Shown piece by piece: positions 1 through 9,790 of a stretch of 64,000 bases of DNA. The notes below the pieces were generated by a model. The model made no database searches, was not told the DNA's origin, and saw only the letters and a program-made list of their open reading frames with translations. The DNA comes from Leptolyngbyaceae cyanobacterium C42_A2020_001 (GTDB lineage: Bacteria; Cyanobacteriota; Cyanobacteriia; Leptolyngbyales; Leptolyngbyaceae): positions 29,160 to 93,159 of the forward strand of contig JACYLN010000036.1 of the NCBI GenBank assembly GCA_015272515.1, given 5' to 3'. Within the stretch, counting starts at the first letter, position 1, and each line of letters starts with the position of its first letter. A program made the position numbers and the translations under genes.

Positions 1-1
1 C

Positions 2-400
2 TACGCCAATCGCAAAGCTGAACAAATTCACGCGATCGCTGACCAAATCATGACCGAGTACAGCGGCGAACTACCGCAGGATGTCACCGTTCTACTCTCC
101 TTTAAAGGTGTGGGACCAAAGTGCGCCCATCTGGCTTTGGGAGTTGCCTGCAACCTGCCTTATGTCAGCGTCGATACTCACGTTCATCGGGTTACTAACC
201 GCTGGGGGTATGTTCAAACCACAACCCCAGAGAAAACAACTCTGGCGCTTGAGGCAAAACTTCCTCAGCCCTACTGGATTGAAATTAATCGCCTGCTTGT
301 TCCTTTTGGAAAACATATCTGCATGGGGCAACTCCCCAAGTGTTCCACCTGCCCCCTTAGACACATGTGCCAACAAATCGGCGTGCAACGCCATCGCTAG
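2..400 (+). CDS. nth: Endonuclease III, C-terminal part (start off window)
   Basis: The last 132 codons of an endonuclease III, a DNA glycosylase/AP lyase that removes oxidised pyrimidines in base excision repair. Visible are the helix-hairpin-helix with the catalytic lysine (SFKGVGPKCAHLA), the catalytic aspartate a little further on (VSVDTHVHRV), and the C-terminal iron-sulfur cysteines spaced C-x6-C-x2-C-x5-C (CMGQLPKCSTCPLRHMC), so the cluster is intact. The reading frame is open to the left edge and the true start lies outside the window. An ATG at 50 is internal to the domain and is not a credible start. It is followed by a 457-base gap before the ribosomal cluster, so it is probably a separate transcription unit. 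Confidence 0.93.
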   Translation, partial: YANRKAEQIHAIADQIMTEYSGELPQDVTVLLSFKGVGPKCAHLALGVACNLPYVSVDTHVHRVTNRWGYVQTTTPEKTTLALEAKLPQPYWIEINRLLVPFGKHICMGQLPKCSTCPLRHMCQQIGVQRHR

Positions 401-500
401 CTGAAATTGGAAGTGCCAAGATCTCCTAGTTTAATTCAGAGATTCAAAGACATTGTTTAAGGGAGATAGTTTCTGCAACCTCAAAATTTTTACAAATAAG

Positions 501-530
501 TAGACAAAGTTCTAAAATTTCATTTATATT
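501..530 (+). promoter_or_regulatory. Candidate sigma70-type promoter of the ribosomal cluster
   Basis: TAGACA (501-506) and TATATT (525-530) each match five of six bases of the -35 and -10 consensus, with an 18-base spacer. It is the best promoter match in the gap upstream of rplC and would give a leader of about 320 nt. This is inferred from sequence only. Confidence 0.4.
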
Positions 531-857
531 AGATAGCTGTTGCCTAAATGCTCGTCGCAGGTGGCTTCTCGAAAAGGCTACTTTGAATCGGCATCTCGAT
601 TCAATTTGCTCCTGTGACACGGATACTGAGTAGTTTTCTGCTCAAGTCCTCCAATTGGCGCTAGGTCGTTACATTCGCGTATTGGTCAAGCCTTGTAGGC
701 TCTGAACGCAGGTTAATATCTTTGCCCACCTGTGAGCGATCGTAGTGGGACTAGAATTTCAACCTGTTTTGGCGAATAGATAGCCAAGAGTAGACCGCCA
801 ACCATTGCGTTGTGTCTATCTCTATATGAGTGTGTAAGAAAAGGGAGTTTAGTCACC
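531..857 (+). promoter_or_regulatory. Long untranslated leader before rplC
   Basis: The stretch between the end of nth and rplC (401-857) contains no credible gene. Within it, GAATCG (585-590) and CGATTC (597-602) form a perfect 6-bp stem with a 6-base loop. The ribosome binding site AAGGGAG (841-847) lies before the rplC start. In E. coli the S10 operon leader carries the L4 autoregulatory hairpins. A leader of this length here suggests some similar control, but I see no direct homology to the E. coli element. Confidence 0.35.
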
Positions 858-1493
858 GTGTCTGTCGGTATTCTCGGCACAAAGCTTGGCATGACCCAAG
901 TGTTTGACGAGTCAGGGAAAGCCATCCCGGTCACTGTCATCCAGGCAGGACCTTGCACCGTCACGCAAGTTAAAACGAAAGAAACAGATGGTTACACTGC
1001 TGTTCAGGTTGGCTTTAAAGCGGTAACCCAGAAAGCCTTAAGCAAGCCTGAACTAGGGCATTTGGCAAAGTCCAATGCTTCTCCGGTTCGGCATCTGCGT
1101 GAATACCGCTTGGAGGGCGCTGGCGAATTTGAGTTAGGGCAGCAAATTACAGTCGACCAGTTTGCTGCTGGGCAGACAGTAGATGTAATCGGTACTAGCA
1201 TTGGTCGCGGTTTTGCAGGCTATCAAAAACGTCATAACTTCAAGCGCGGGCCGATGGCGCATGGTTCTAAAAATCATCGCTTGCCTGGTTCTACTGGAGC
1301 GGGTACAACCCCTGGGCGTGTCTATCCGGGTAAGCGCATGGCTGGTCAGTTAGGAAACTCCCGAGTGACTGTTCGTAAGCTGACGGTCGTCCGAGTTGAT
1401 GCTGAGCGAAACCTGCTACTGATCAAGGGCGCAGTTCCTGGTAAACCTGGTGCATTAGTGAACGTGTTGCCTGCCAAGATTGTTGGACGTTAG
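858..1493 (+). CDS. rplC: 50S ribosomal protein L3
   Basis: L3 is a primary assembly protein of the 50S subunit that binds 23S rRNA near the peptidyl-transferase centre. The protein (211 aa) starts [16 protein letters not shown], the usual cyanobacterial L3 start, and carries the long basic extension ([20 protein letters not shown]) containing the conserved glutamine-free loop of bacterial L3. I choose the GTG at 858 rather than the ATG at 810, because the family's N-terminus begins there and AAGGGAG lies 10 bases upstream. It is the first gene of the cluster, since rpsJ is not upstream, as is usual in cyanobacteria. Confidence 0.97.
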   Translation: MSVGILGTKLGMTQVFDESGKAIPVTVIQAGPCTVTQVKTKETDGYTAVQVGFKAVTQKALSKPELGHLAKSNASPVRHLREYRLEGAGEFELGQQITVDQFAAGQTVDVIGTSIGRGFAGYQKRHNFKRGPMAHGSKNHRLPGSTGAGTTPGRVYPGKRMAGQLGNSRVTVRKLTVVRVDAERNLLLIKGAVPGKPGALVNVLPAKIVGR

Positions 1494-1576
1494 TGGGATT
1501 GAGTTGAATACCAAGAGCATCTATGTTCAGTATTTTGCCTCAATAGCCGTTGAGAGTAGAGCAAGGTTAACGAGTT

Positions 1577-2212
1577 ATGGTTGATTGTGCGGTTAAGGAT
1601 TGGGAAGGGAGAGACGTTGGCAGCACTTCATTAGATCTGAAGGTGGCTGCTGAACAAAGTGCTTCTCACGTTGTTCACAGAGCATTGGTGCGCCAGCTTG
1701 CGAATGCTCGACAAGGGACGGTTTCTACCAAAACTCGTGCGGAAGTGAGTGGGGGTGGACGTAAACCCTGGCGACAGAAAGGTACCGGACGGGCACGAGC
1801 AGGGTCTAACCGTTCTCCACTGTGGCGTGGAGGTGGTGTTATCTTTGGACCCAAACCCAGAGATTACTCCTTAAAAATGAATCGTAAGGAGCGTCGTCTT
1901 GCACTTAGAACTGCATTTCAGAGCCGAATCGATGATCTGATTGTTGTTCAAGATTTTGCAGATAAACTACCACGTCCTAAAACAAAGGATTTGGTGAACG
2001 CCTTGAAGGGATGGGGTGTTGACACTGCTGAATCTAAGGTGCTGTTGATTTTGGCAGAGCGCAACGAGATGATTTATTTATCAGCTCGGAATATTGAAAA
2101 GCTACGTCTTATTTCTGCTAGCAATCTGAACGTATTTGATTTGCTGGTAGCCGATTATATCGTGGTAACAGCGTCTGCAATTGAAAAAATTCAGGAGGTG
2201 TACGGTGGCTGA
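1577..2212 (+). CDS. rplD: 50S ribosomal protein L4
   Basis: L4 lines the peptide exit tunnel of the 50S subunit, and in enterobacteria it also represses its own operon. The 211-aa protein shows the basic tunnel loop ([18 protein letters not shown], about residues 60-77) and the following [13 protein letters not shown] segment, typical of bacterial L4. Its stop codon overlaps the rplW start by 8 bases, which suggests translational coupling. Confidence 0.97.
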   Translation: MVDCAVKDWEGRDVGSTSLDLKVAAEQSASHVVHRALVRQLANARQGTVSTKTRAEVSGGGRKPWRQKGTGRARAGSNRSPLWRGGGVIFGPKPRDYSLKMNRKERRLALRTAFQSRIDDLIVVQDFADKLPRPKTKDLVNALKGWGVDTAESKVLLILAERNEMIYLSARNIEKLRLISASNLNVFDLLVADYIVVTASAIEKIQEVYGG

Positions 2213-2507
2213 ATTTAATCCTCGTGATCTCATGGATTTGGTTCGTCGCCCTATCATCACCGAGAAAGCGACTTTGCTATTAGAGAATAACCAGTACACC
2301 TTTGAGGTGGCTCCTAAGGCCACTAAACCGGAAATCAAAGCAGCGATTGAAACCCTGTTTGATGTCAAAGTCGTAGGAGTTAGTACCCTAAATCCGCCTC
2401 GCAAGAAGCGTCGGGTTGGTAAGTTTATGGGGCATCGATCGCTCTACAAGCGTGCAATTGTAACATTGGCTCCTGGTGATTCCATCACTTTATTTCCAGA
2501 GGTTTGA
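2205..2507 (+). CDS. rplW: 50S ribosomal protein L23
   Basis: L23 sits at the exit of the peptide tunnel and docks trigger factor and SRP. I choose the GTG at 2205, preceded by the strong site AGGAGGTG (2193-2200). An upstream in-frame TTG at 2181 would add eight residues inside rplD and has no ribosome binding site. The 100-aa product ([20 protein letters not shown]) and the [14 protein letters not shown] basic segment are typical of L23. Confidence 0.96.
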   Translation: MAEFNPRDLMDLVRRPIITEKATLLLENNQYTFEVAPKATKPEIKAAIETLFDVKVVGVSTLNPPRKKRRVGKFMGHRSLYKRAIVTLAPGDSITLFPEV

Positions 2508-2545
2508 TGCCTCTCTATTAGGCAAGGTAGTTAAGAGAGTAAGTT

Positions 2546-3409
2546 ATGGGCATTCGTATATATCGACCCTATACCCCTGGCACTCGTGAGCGCAGCATTT
2601 CGGATTTTGCTGAAATTACTCGCAGTGAACCTGAGAAGTCTTTGACTAAATCTCGTCACCGAGCGAAAGGACGCAACAACCGAGGTGTGATTACGTGTCG
2701 GCATCGTGGCGGTGGACACAAACGGCTTTACCGGATGGTGGATTTCCGACGAGACAAGCACAACATTCCAGCAAAGGTTGCAGCAATTGAGTATGACCCG
2801 AATCGGAACGCTCGAATTGCACTGCTGTACTACCAGGATGGGGAAAAGCGATATATCCTTCATCCAGCGGGTTTGGCGGTAGGTGCCACGGTAATTGCAG
2901 GAGCGGATGCCCCAATCGAAGTTGGTAATGCTCTACCGCTAGCTAACATTCCGCTAGGAACCACTGTCCACAACGTGGAGCTTACTCCTGGCAAGGGCGG
3001 ACAGATTGTACGGGCCGCGGGGACGAGTGCTCAAGTTGCTGCAAAGGAAGGGAATTTTGTCACGCTCAAGCTGCCTTCCAGTGAGGTGCGGATGATTCGT
3101 CGAGAGTGTTACGCAACGATTGGGCAAGTAGGTAATGCCGATATTCGTAACGCTAGCCTGGGCAAAGCTGGGCGCAAACGTCATTTAGGGCGACGACCAG
3201 AGGTTCGTGGTAGCGTGATGAACCCGGTGGATCACCCCCATGGTGGTGGAGAAGGGCGTGCACCGATTGGACGTTCTGGTCCTGTGACTCCCTGGGGTAA
3301 GCCTGCTCTAGGGCGGAAGACTCGGAAGAAGCGTAAGCTGAGCGACGCTTTGATTGTTCGTCGCCGTCGTAAGTCTTCTAAGCGTGGTAGAGGCGGTCGG
3401 GATTCGTAG
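2546..3409 (+). CDS. rplB: 50S ribosomal protein L2
   Basis: L2 is the large RNA-binding protein needed for subunit association and peptidyl-transferase activity. The full-length product (287 aa) has the conserved C-terminal segment [20 protein letters not shown], including the histidine linked to peptidyl-transferase function, and the basic tail [19 protein letters not shown]. It lies 38 bases after rplW. Confidence 0.98.
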   Translation: MGIRIYRPYTPGTRERSISDFAEITRSEPEKSLTKSRHRAKGRNNRGVITCRHRGGGHKRLYRMVDFRRDKHNIPAKVAAIEYDPNRNARIALLYYQDGEKRYILHPAGLAVGATVIAGADAPIEVGNALPLANIPLGTTVHNVELTPGKGGQIVRAAGTSAQVAAKEGNFVTLKLPSSEVRMIRRECYATIGQVGNADIRNASLGKAGRKRHLGRRPEVRGSVMNPVDHPHGGGEGRAPIGRSGPVTPWGKPALGRKTRKKRKLSDALIVRRRRKSSKRGRGGRDS

Positions 3410-3429
3410 GGTGATAGGAGAAAAGGAAA

Positions 3430-3708
3430 ATGTCTCGTTCGCTGAAAAAAGGTCCGTTTGTTGCAGATCATCTGATGCGGAAGGTTGAAGCTCTGAACGC
3501 GAAAGGTGATAAGCAGGTGATTAAAACTTGGTCTCGTGCCTCCACGATTTTGCCTCAGATGATTGGTCATACGATCGCTGTTCATAACGGAAAAACCCAT
3601 GTACCCGTCTATGTGACCGAGCAAATGGTGGGGCACAAGCTGGGTGAGTTTGCACCAACCCGCACCTTCCGGGGGCACGCGGGTAGCGACAAAAAAGCTC
3701 GTCGGTAG
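3430..3708 (+). CDS. rpsS: 30S ribosomal protein S19
   Basis: S19 binds 16S rRNA in the small-subunit head together with S13. The 92-aa product begins [16 protein letters not shown] and ends with the [18 protein letters not shown] motif of the family. AGGAGAAAAGG (3417-3427) provides the ribosome binding site 20 bases after rplB. Confidence 0.98.
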   Translation: MSRSLKKGPFVADHLMRKVEALNAKGDKQVIKTWSRASTILPQMIGHTIAVHNGKTHVPVYVTEQMVGHKLGEFAPTRTFRGHAGSDKKARR

Positions 3709-3742
3709 GCGTGGCTACTAGCTATCTGCTAAGGGAGAAAAA

Positions 3743-4105
3743 ATGGCTGTTGATACTGCAACTGAAGTTAAAGCGATCGCTCGCTATATCCGCATGTCTC
3801 CGCATAAGGTACGGCGCGTACTTGATCAAATTCGAGGACGTTCTTACCGTGAGGCTCTGATTATTCTCGAATTCATGCCCTATCGTGCTTGTGAGCCAAT
3901 TTTGAAAGTCCTCCGGTCTGCGGCGGCAAATGCAGAGCATAACGAAGGGTACGACCGAGCCAACCTCATTGTTAGCACTGCCTACGCCGATCAGGGACCA
4001 ACGTTGAAACGTTATCGCCCTCGTGCTCAAGGACGTGCTTACCAGATTCGGAAACCGACTTGTCATATTACAATCGCTGTCGCTCCGGGTGCCGGAGACG
4101 AGTAG
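3743..4105 (+). CDS. rplV: 50S ribosomal protein L22
   Basis: L22 lines the narrowest part of the exit tunnel. The 120-aa product has the family core ([20 protein letters not shown]) near the N-terminus and the hairpin tip region ([20 protein letters not shown]) that reaches into the tunnel. A short N-terminal extension ([10 protein letters not shown]) is common in cyanobacterial L22. The site AAGGGAG lies upstream of the ATG. Confidence 0.97.
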   Translation: MAVDTATEVKAIARYIRMSPHKVRRVLDQIRGRSYREALIILEFMPYRACEPILKVLRSAAANAEHNEGYDRANLIVSTAYADQGPTLKRYRPRAQGRAYQIRKPTCHITIAVAPGAGDE

Positions 4106-4149
4106 TTCGTTATTAAACCGTGTATTGAGCTTGTACGAGGACGCATCCT

Positions 4150-4896
4150 GTGGGACAGAAGATTCATCCAACTGGTCTACGCTTAGGTATTACTCAGGAG
4201 CATCGCTCTCGTTGGTTCGCTGACGAGAATCGCTATGCTGAACTGCTGCAAGAGGACTTTAAAATCCGCCATTTTTTCCAGAAGAATCCTCTAAAGCTGA
4301 AAGGGCTTGAGAGTCCTGGAATTGCCCAAATTCGGATTGAGCGCAAAGCGGATCAGATCGATCTGGAAGTCCATACAGCTCGTCCTGGTGTCGTGGTAGG
4401 TCGCGGCGGTCAAGGGATTGAGGAACTGCGAAGTGGACTGCAGAAGGTATTGGGCGGCGATCGCCAAATCCGAATCAACGTGGTTGAAGTGGCACGAGTC
4501 GATGCTGACGCAGCGCTGATTGGTGAATACATTGCCCAACAGCTAGAGCGACGGGTTTCGTTTCGGCGAGTGGTGCGCCAAGCGATTCAGCGGGCACAAA
4601 AAGCAGGCATTGAAGGGATCAAGATTCAGGTCAGTGGTCGCTTAAATGGTGCTGAAATTGCTCGTCCTGAATGGACTCGTGAAGGGCGGGTTCCACTCCA
4701 TACCCTTCGAGCTGATATTGATTACGCTTACTGCACCGCTAGCACAATTTACGGCACCCTCGGCATTAAGGTATGGGTATTCAAAGGCGAAATTCTTCCT
4801 GGACAGGAAGAACGCCCAGCTCCAACTAATCAACAGCCACGTCGTCGTCAGCAGCGTCGCCGTCAACAATTTGAAGATCGTTCAAATGAAGGATAG
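4150..4896 (+). CDS. rpsC: 30S ribosomal protein S3
   Basis: S3 forms part of the mRNA entry channel and has mRNA-helicase activity with S4 and S5. The start is the GTG at 4150, giving [16 protein letters not shown], the canonical S3 N-terminus. A KH-2 RNA-binding domain is visible around [13 protein letters not shown], followed by the C-terminal S3 domain ([18 protein letters not shown]). The protein is 248 aa with a basic, glutamine/arginine-rich tail. Confidence 0.97.
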   Translation: MGQKIHPTGLRLGITQEHRSRWFADENRYAELLQEDFKIRHFFQKNPLKLKGLESPGIAQIRIERKADQIDLEVHTARPGVVVGRGGQGIEELRSGLQKVLGGDRQIRINVVEVARVDADAALIGEYIAQQLERRVSFRRVVRQAIQRAQKAGIEGIKIQVSGRLNGAEIARPEWTREGRVPLHTLRADIDYAYCTASTIYGTLGIKVWVFKGEILPGQEERPAPTNQQPRRRQQRRRQQFEDRSNEG

Positions 4897-4964
4897 AGCA
4901 TGAAGTGGAAGACATAACTCTCCCTCTTAACCTCTCATCGATTGACTTCTCAAGGTATTGAGCC

Positions 4965-5387
4965 ATGTTAAGCCCAAGAAGAACAAAATTTCGTAAACAA
5001 CAACGCGGACGCATGAAGGGTTTGGCGACCCGTGGGAATGAACTCAACTTTGGTGAATTTGGGCTACAGGCTTTGGAGCCTACCTGGATTACATCTCGCC
5101 AAATCGAAGCCAGTCGTCGTGCAATGACTCGTTACATCCGTCGAGGTGGCAAAATCTGGATTCGGATTTTTCCAGATAAGCCTGTCACCATGCGTCCTGC
5201 TGAAACTCGAATGGGTTCTGGTAAGGGAGCACCTGAATTTTGGGTTGCCGTTGTCAAGCCAGGGCGAATCATGTTTGAGATTGCTGGAGTTCCTGAGGCG
5301 ACGGCTCGTGAAGCAATGCGATTAGCGCAATACAAGTTGCCGATCAAAACAAAGTTCATTACCCGCGAAACGACAGAGGAATCTTGA
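4965..5387 (+). CDS. rplP: 50S ribosomal protein L16
   Basis: L16 organises the A-site region of the 50S subunit. The 140-aa product starts [19 protein letters not shown] and contains the conserved [13 protein letters not shown] and [20 protein letters not shown] segments. The arginine of the latter segment is a known hydroxylation site in E. coli. The stop is separated from rpmC by a single base. Confidence 0.98.
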   Translation: MLSPRRTKFRKQQRGRMKGLATRGNELNFGEFGLQALEPTWITSRQIEASRRAMTRYIRRGGKIWIRIFPDKPVTMRPAETRMGSGKGAPEFWVAVVKPGRIMFEIAGVPEATAREAMRLAQYKLPIKTKFITRETTEES

Positions 5388-5388
5388 G

Positions 5389-5601
5389 ATGGCACTATCA
5401 AAGATCGATGAGGTTCGCAGTCTGAGTGACCAAGAGCTAGAAGAGCAGATTGTTGCTGTCAAAAAACAATTGTTTGAACTGCGGTTCCAGAAAGGAACGC
5501 GACGATTAGAGAAGCCCCATCAGTTCAAACATCACCGTCATCGGTTAGCTCAGTTGATGACGGTTGAATGGGAGCGTCAGCAGTCGCAGGCTGATAGCTA
5601 A
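5389..5601 (+). CDS. rpmC: 50S ribosomal protein L29
   Basis: L29 binds beside L23 at the tunnel exit. The short (70 aa) two-helix protein has the family signature [17 protein letters not shown]. It is translationally coupled to rplP, with a one-base gap. Confidence 0.95.
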   Translation: MALSKIDEVRSLSDQELEEQIVAVKKQLFELRFQKGTRRLEKPHQFKHHRHRLAQLMTVEWERQQSQADS

Positions 5602-5662
5602 TTTCTCAGAGCGAAATACACACATTTTTATCCTTCATCTTATTCCTTATGGAGTAATCGAG

Positions 5663-5914
5663 ATGGCAGTAAAAGAAAGAGTTGGCTTAGTTGTCAGCGA
5701 CAAGATGGAAAAGACGGTGGTGGTTGCGGTAGAAAACCGAGCAGCTCATCCTAAGTACGGCAAGATTGTTGCCAAAACCAAGCGCTACAAAGCTCATGAT
5801 GAAGAGAATAAGTGCAAAATTGGCGATCGCGTTCGTATTCAGGAGACCCGTCCCTTGAGCCGCACTAAGCGTTGGCAAGTGATCGATATTCTGACCACAG
5901 CAACCCAAGCGTAG
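5663..5914 (+). CDS. rpsQ: 30S ribosomal protein S17
   Basis: S17 is a primary 16S rRNA-binding protein with an OB fold. I choose the ATG at 5663, giving an 83-aa protein that begins [19 protein letters not shown], preceded by GGAG (5651-5654). An earlier in-frame ATG at 5564 overlaps rpmC and would add 33 unrelated residues. The motif [18 protein letters not shown] is diagnostic. Confidence 0.96.
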   Translation: MAVKERVGLVVSDKMEKTVVVAVENRAAHPKYGKIVAKTKRYKAHDEENKCKIGDRVRIQETRPLSRTKRWQVIDILTTATQA

Positions 5915-5927
5915 AGGAAGGTGACCC

Positions 5928-6296
5928 ATGATTCAGCCGCAGAGCTATCTCAATGTTGCAGATAATAGCGGTGCTCGTAAATTGATGTGCATTCGCGTGT
6001 TGGGCGGTGGCAATCGTCGCTACGCGGGCATTGGAGACATCGTTGTGGCTGTCGTGAAAGATGCAATTCCGAACATGGCAGTCAAAAAGTCTGACGTAGT
6101 GATGGCAGTAATTGTACGGACTCGTAAAACACTACGTCGGGAAAGTGGTATGAGTATTCGGTTCGATGATAACGCTGCTGTCATCATCAATAAAGATAAG
6201 AATCCTCGTGGAACTCGTGTGTTCGGTCCTGTAGCTCGTGAACTTCGGGATAAAGAATTCACCAAAATTGTATCGCTGGCTCCGGAGGTGCTGTAA
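5928..6296 (+). CDS. rplN: 50S ribosomal protein L14
   Basis: L14 lies at the subunit interface and forms bridge B8. The 122-aa product begins [20 protein letters not shown] and ends with [20 protein letters not shown], both standard for the family. Its TAA overlaps the rplX ATG by one base. Confidence 0.98.
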   Translation: MIQPQSYLNVADNSGARKLMCIRVLGGGNRRYAGIGDIVVAVVKDAIPNMAVKKSDVVMAVIVRTRKTLRRESGMSIRFDDNAAVIINKDKNPRGTRVFGPVARELRDKEFTKIVSLAPEVL

Positions 6297-6640
6297 TGCC
6301 AAAGACTCAAACAGTAACTCGCTATAAAATGCATGTCAAAAAAGGCGATACGGTTCAGGTCATCGCTGGCAAAGACAAAGGAAAGGTTGGTGAGGTTCTT
6401 CAAACTTTTCCAAAGGAAAGCAAGGTTTTGGTTAGGGGTGTTAATTTCCGCACCAAACACGTTAAACCTCAGCAGGAAGGTGAGTCTGGACAAATTGTGA
6501 CGGCGGAAGCGCCTATCCACAGTTCCAATGTCATGCTCTACTCTGAGAAGCAGAAAGTCGCTAGTCGCATCTCCTACACGTTCAATGCAGACGGACGGAA
6601 AGTGAGAATGCTCAAGAAGACAGGCGAAATTATTGATTAA
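6296..6640 (+). CDS. rplX: 50S ribosomal protein L24
   Basis: L24 initiates 50S assembly and sits near the tunnel exit. A KOW motif is clear ([20 protein letters not shown]), followed by [11 protein letters not shown]. Length is 114 aa. It is translationally coupled to rplN by a TAATG junction. Confidence 0.97.
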   Translation: MPKTQTVTRYKMHVKKGDTVQVIAGKDKGKVGEVLQTFPKESKVLVRGVNFRTKHVKPQQEGESGQIVTAEAPIHSSNVMLYSEKQKVASRISYTFNADGRKVRMLKKTGEIID

Positions 6641-6689
6641 CTTAAACCATTCCCTGACCAAGCCCAGGGATATGCGAGGAAGATAAACC

Positions 6690-7235
6690 ATGCCACAACG
6701 ACTGAAAGAGCATTATCAAGAGAAAATCGTCCCGAAACTGAAAGAGCAGTTTGGCTACACTAACGTTCATCAGGTGCCCAAACTGGTCAAAATTACAGTG
6801 AACCGAGGACTGGGAGAGGCATCTCAAAATGCGAAAGCATTGGAAGCGTCGCTTGCTGAGATTGCAACGATTACTGGGCAAAAGCCTGTGGTAACAAGGG
6901 CAAAGAAGGCGATCGCAGGCTTTAAGTTGCGACAAGGCATGCCGGTAGGGATCATGGTAACCCTGCGCTCAGATCGAATGTATGCGTTTCTGGATCGTCT
7001 CGTGAATCTCTCTCTTCCAAGAATTCGGGATTTTCGAGGGATTAGCCCCAAGAGTTTTGATGGGCGTGGTAATTACACTCTAGGAATTCGAGAACAACTC
7101 ATCTTCCCAGAAATAGAGTACGACAGCATTGATCAGATTCGCGGAATGGATATTTCTATCATCACCACGGCAAACACTGACGAGGAAGGTCGAGCCTTGT
7201 TGAAAGAGTTTGGAATGCCCTTCCGGGACAGCTAG
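6690..7235 (+). CDS. rplE: 50S ribosomal protein L5
   Basis: L5 binds 5S rRNA and contacts the P-site tRNA. The 181-aa product has the typical segments [20 protein letters not shown] and [19 protein letters not shown]. In many bacteria rpsN follows rplE. Here rpsH follows directly, so S14 must be encoded elsewhere. Confidence 0.98.
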   Translation: MPQRLKEHYQEKIVPKLKEQFGYTNVHQVPKLVKITVNRGLGEASQNAKALEASLAEIATITGQKPVVTRAKKAIAGFKLRQGMPVGIMVTLRSDRMYAFLDRLVNLSLPRIRDFRGISPKSFDGRGNYTLGIREQLIFPEIEYDSIDQIRGMDISIITTANTDEEGRALLKEFGMPFRDS

Positions 7236-7257
7236 GCAGATTGATTAAGGGAACACT

Positions 7258-7659
7258 ATGGCGGTAAACGACACGATTGCAGATATGTTGACCCGGATTC
7301 GTAACGCGAATCTGGCTCGTCACCAAACGACTGAAGTCCCTTCCACCAAAATGACTCGCAGCATTGCTCAAGTTCTAAAGAACGAAGGCTTTATTGGCGA
7401 ATTTGAGGAAGTTGGCGAGGGTGTTAAGAAGCATTTAGTCATCTCCTTGAAATATAAGGGCAAGGGTAAGCGCCCAATTATCAATTCCTTGAAACGAGTT
7501 AGTAAGCCAGGATTTCGAGTCTATTCCAACCGAAAGGATTTGCCACGAGTTTTGGGCGGCATTGGTATAGCAATTATTTCCACCTCAAGCGGCATTATGA
7601 CTGACCGTGAAGCTCGGCATCAGGGCCTGGGTGGTGAAGTCCTTTGCTATGTTTGGTAA
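7258..7659 (+). CDS. rpsH: 30S ribosomal protein S8
   Basis: S8 binds the central domain of 16S rRNA and, in E. coli, represses the spc operon. The 133-aa product begins [18 protein letters not shown] and carries the C-terminal signature [25 protein letters not shown] lies just upstream of the ATG. Confidence 0.98.
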   Translation: MAVNDTIADMLTRIRNANLARHQTTEVPSTKMTRSIAQVLKNEGFIGEFEEVGEGVKKHLVISLKYKGKGKRPIINSLKRVSKPGFRVYSNRKDLPRVLGGIGIAIISTSSGIMTDREARHQGLGGEVLCYVW

Positions 7660-7726
7660 CTGACTGAAGGACAAACATTCAAAAGTATGCAACCTCAATC
7701 AGCGATCGAGGGATTAGGAGCAAACT

Positions 7727-8266
7727 ATGTCGCGTATCGGTAAACGTCCCATTAGTATTCCCAATAAAGTGACTGTCGCCATTGACGGTCAATCTGTAAC
7801 GGTCAAAGGTCCGAAGGGTGAGTTATCTCGTGTTTTGCCAGGCGAGGTTGAGGTGACCCAGGAAGGAGAAACCGTACTTGTGAATCGTCGAGATGATTCA
7901 CGGGTAGCACGTCAACGGCACGGGCTTTGTCGGACTTTAGTCGCCAACATGGTTGAGGGCGTATCTCAAGGATTCCAACGTCGGCTTGAGATTACAGGCG
8001 TTGGTTATCGTGCTCAGGTGCAGGGCAAAAATTTGACACTCAATATGGGCTACAGCCATCCTGTTCAGATTGAACCACCTGATGGGATTCAATTTGCTGT
8101 TGAAAATAACACGAACGTGATCGTAACTGGGATTGATAAAGAAATTGTTGGCAACACAGCCGCCCGAATTCGTGCGGTTCGTCCTCCCGAACCCTATAAA
8201 GGTAAGGGGATTCGCTACGCTGGTGAAGTGATTAAGCGTAAGGCTGGAAAGGCAGGTAAGAAGTAA
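7727..8266 (+). CDS. rplF: 50S ribosomal protein L6
   Basis: L6 stabilises the sarcin-ricin loop region. The protein (179 aa) is full length with the duplicated alpha/beta domain. The C-terminal signature [20 protein letters not shown] is intact. The rplR start follows after two bases. Confidence 0.98.
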   Translation: MSRIGKRPISIPNKVTVAIDGQSVTVKGPKGELSRVLPGEVEVTQEGETVLVNRRDDSRVARQRHGLCRTLVANMVEGVSQGFQRRLEITGVGYRAQVQGKNLTLNMGYSHPVQIEPPDGIQFAVENNTNVIVTGIDKEIVGNTAARIRAVRPPEPYKGKGIRYAGEVIKRKAGKAGKK

Positions 8267-8268
8267 TT

Positions 8269-8631
8269 ATGAAAGTAAGTCGCAGAGAATCTACACGTCG
8301 TCGCCATGCGCGGGTTCGTCGCAAGGTCCTCGGTACTACAGAACGCCCTCGCCTTGCTGTGTTTCGCTCTAATCAGCACATTTACGTGCAGCTCATTGAC
8401 GATACGCAGCATCACACGATCGCTTCTGCATCCACCGTTGATCCCGACCTGAAAAGTGATCTGGAGTCTGGAGCAAATTGTGACGCTTCTACCAAAGTCG
8501 GAAAGCTGATTGCTGAGCGATCGCTGGAGAAAGGAATCAAACAAGTTGTGTTTGACCGGGGTGGAAATCTGTATCACGGTCGTGTTAAGGCATTAGCCGA
8601 TGCTGCTCGTGAAGCTGGCTTGGAATTCTAA
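8269..8631 (+). CDS. rplR: 50S ribosomal protein L18
   Basis: L18 binds 5S rRNA with L5. The 120-aa product has a basic arginine-rich N-terminus, the core motif [18 protein letters not shown] and the C-terminal [20 protein letters not shown]. Confidence 0.98.
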   Translation: MKVSRRESTRRRHARVRRKVLGTTERPRLAVFRSNQHIYVQLIDDTQHHTIASASTVDPDLKSDLESGANCDASTKVGKLIAERSLEKGIKQVVFDRGGNLYHGRVKALADAAREAGLEF

Positions 8632-8642
8632 GGAAGGGAATT

Positions 8643-9164
8643 ATGGCGAAAGGTCGTAAGAGCGCAAAAGCTCGTGAAAAGGAAACAGATTGGCAAGAGC
8701 GCGTTGTCCAAATCCGCCGTGTGACTAAGGTTGTTAAGGGTGGTAAAAAACTCAGCTTCCGGGCAATCGTTGTCGTTGGAAACGAACGTGGACAAGTGGG
8801 AGTCGGAGTTGGCAAAGCGGCTGATGTCATCGGCGCGGTAAAGAAAGGTGTAGCTGATGGCAAAAAGCATTTAGTCGAAGTCCCCTTAACAAAAAATAAC
8901 TCCATTCCCCATCCTGCTACAGGCGCAGGGGGTGGCGCTAAAGTGATGATGCGTCCCGCCGCTCCTGGTACTGGTGTAATTGCAGGGGGTGCAGTTCGCA
9001 CAGTTCTAGAACTTGCTGGTGTGAAAAATGTTTTGGCAAAACAGCTTGGATCTGACAATCCGCTAAACAATGCCAGAGCTGCTGTAGAAGCTTTAGCTGC
9101 CTTGAGAACATTCTCCGAAGTGGCTGAGGAGCGTGGAATTCCTATTGAGAATTTGTACGCCTAG
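8643..9164 (+). CDS. rpsE: 30S ribosomal protein S5
   Basis: S5 acts in decoding fidelity and the mRNA entry helicase. The dsRBD-like N-terminal domain is visible ([19 protein letters not shown]) and the C-terminal domain follows ([17 protein letters not shown]). Length is 173 aa. No rpmD (L30) gene follows, which agrees with the absence of L30 in cyanobacteria. Confidence 0.98.
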   Translation: MAKGRKSAKAREKETDWQERVVQIRRVTKVVKGGKKLSFRAIVVVGNERGQVGVGVGKAADVIGAVKKGVADGKKHLVEVPLTKNNSIPHPATGAGGGAKVMMRPAAPGTGVIAGGAVRTVLELAGVKNVLAKQLGSDNPLNNARAAVEALAALRTFSEVAEERGIPIENLYA

Positions 9165-9230
9165 AAAGCTCCTTCCTAGTCAACCATTACTGAATCATTT
9201 AAAGAGTTATCGTAAGCGAGATTAGCAGCC

Positions 9231-9680
9231 ATGAGACTAACTGACGCTCTACCAAAACAAGGTTCAAAGAAACGTGGTCGCCGTGTTGGTCGAGGCATTG
9301 CGGCTGGACAAGGCGCTAGTTGTGGTTTTGGAATGAGAGGGCAAAAATCCCGCTCTGGTCGTCCAACTCGCCCCGGATTTGAGGGGGGGCAAACTCCGCT
9401 CTATCGTCGTTTGCCTAAGTTGAAGCATTTTCCGATTGTCAATCCGAAAGAATACACCATTATCAATGTTGGTGAATTGGCCTCTTTGCCAGCCAATACA
9501 GAAGTGACTTTGGAATCTTTACTGGAAGCTGGAATCCTCACATCCAACGACGGTCCTTTAAAGGTATTGGGAAACGGAGATTTTAATGTTGCGCTGCAAG
9601 TGAAGGCAGCCGCATTCACGACATCGGCTCGCGCTAAGATTGAAGCAGCAAAAGGGACTTGCGAAGTTTTAGGGGCTTAA
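9231..9680 (+). CDS. rplO: 50S ribosomal protein L15
   Basis: L15 is a late-assembly 50S protein. The glycine/arginine-rich N-terminus ([20 protein letters not shown]) and the segment [19 protein letters not shown] are typical. Length is 149 aa. It lies 110 bases upstream of secY, the usual order. Confidence 0.97.
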   Translation: MRLTDALPKQGSKKRGRRVGRGIAAGQGASCGFGMRGQKSRSGRPTRPGFEGGQTPLYRRLPKLKHFPIVNPKEYTIINVGELASLPANTEVTLESLLEAGILTSNDGPLKVLGNGDFNVALQVKAAAFTTSARAKIEAAKGTCEVLGA

Positions 9681-9790
9681 AAGAAGAAAGCTTTTCAACC
9701 AACTGGTATTTTCGCTGCCGCGTCTGTTGCCCTCAGCAACTCTATTGAGAAGCGAGTTTATTTCCAAAATGCACCTTAGAGGAACTTTTC

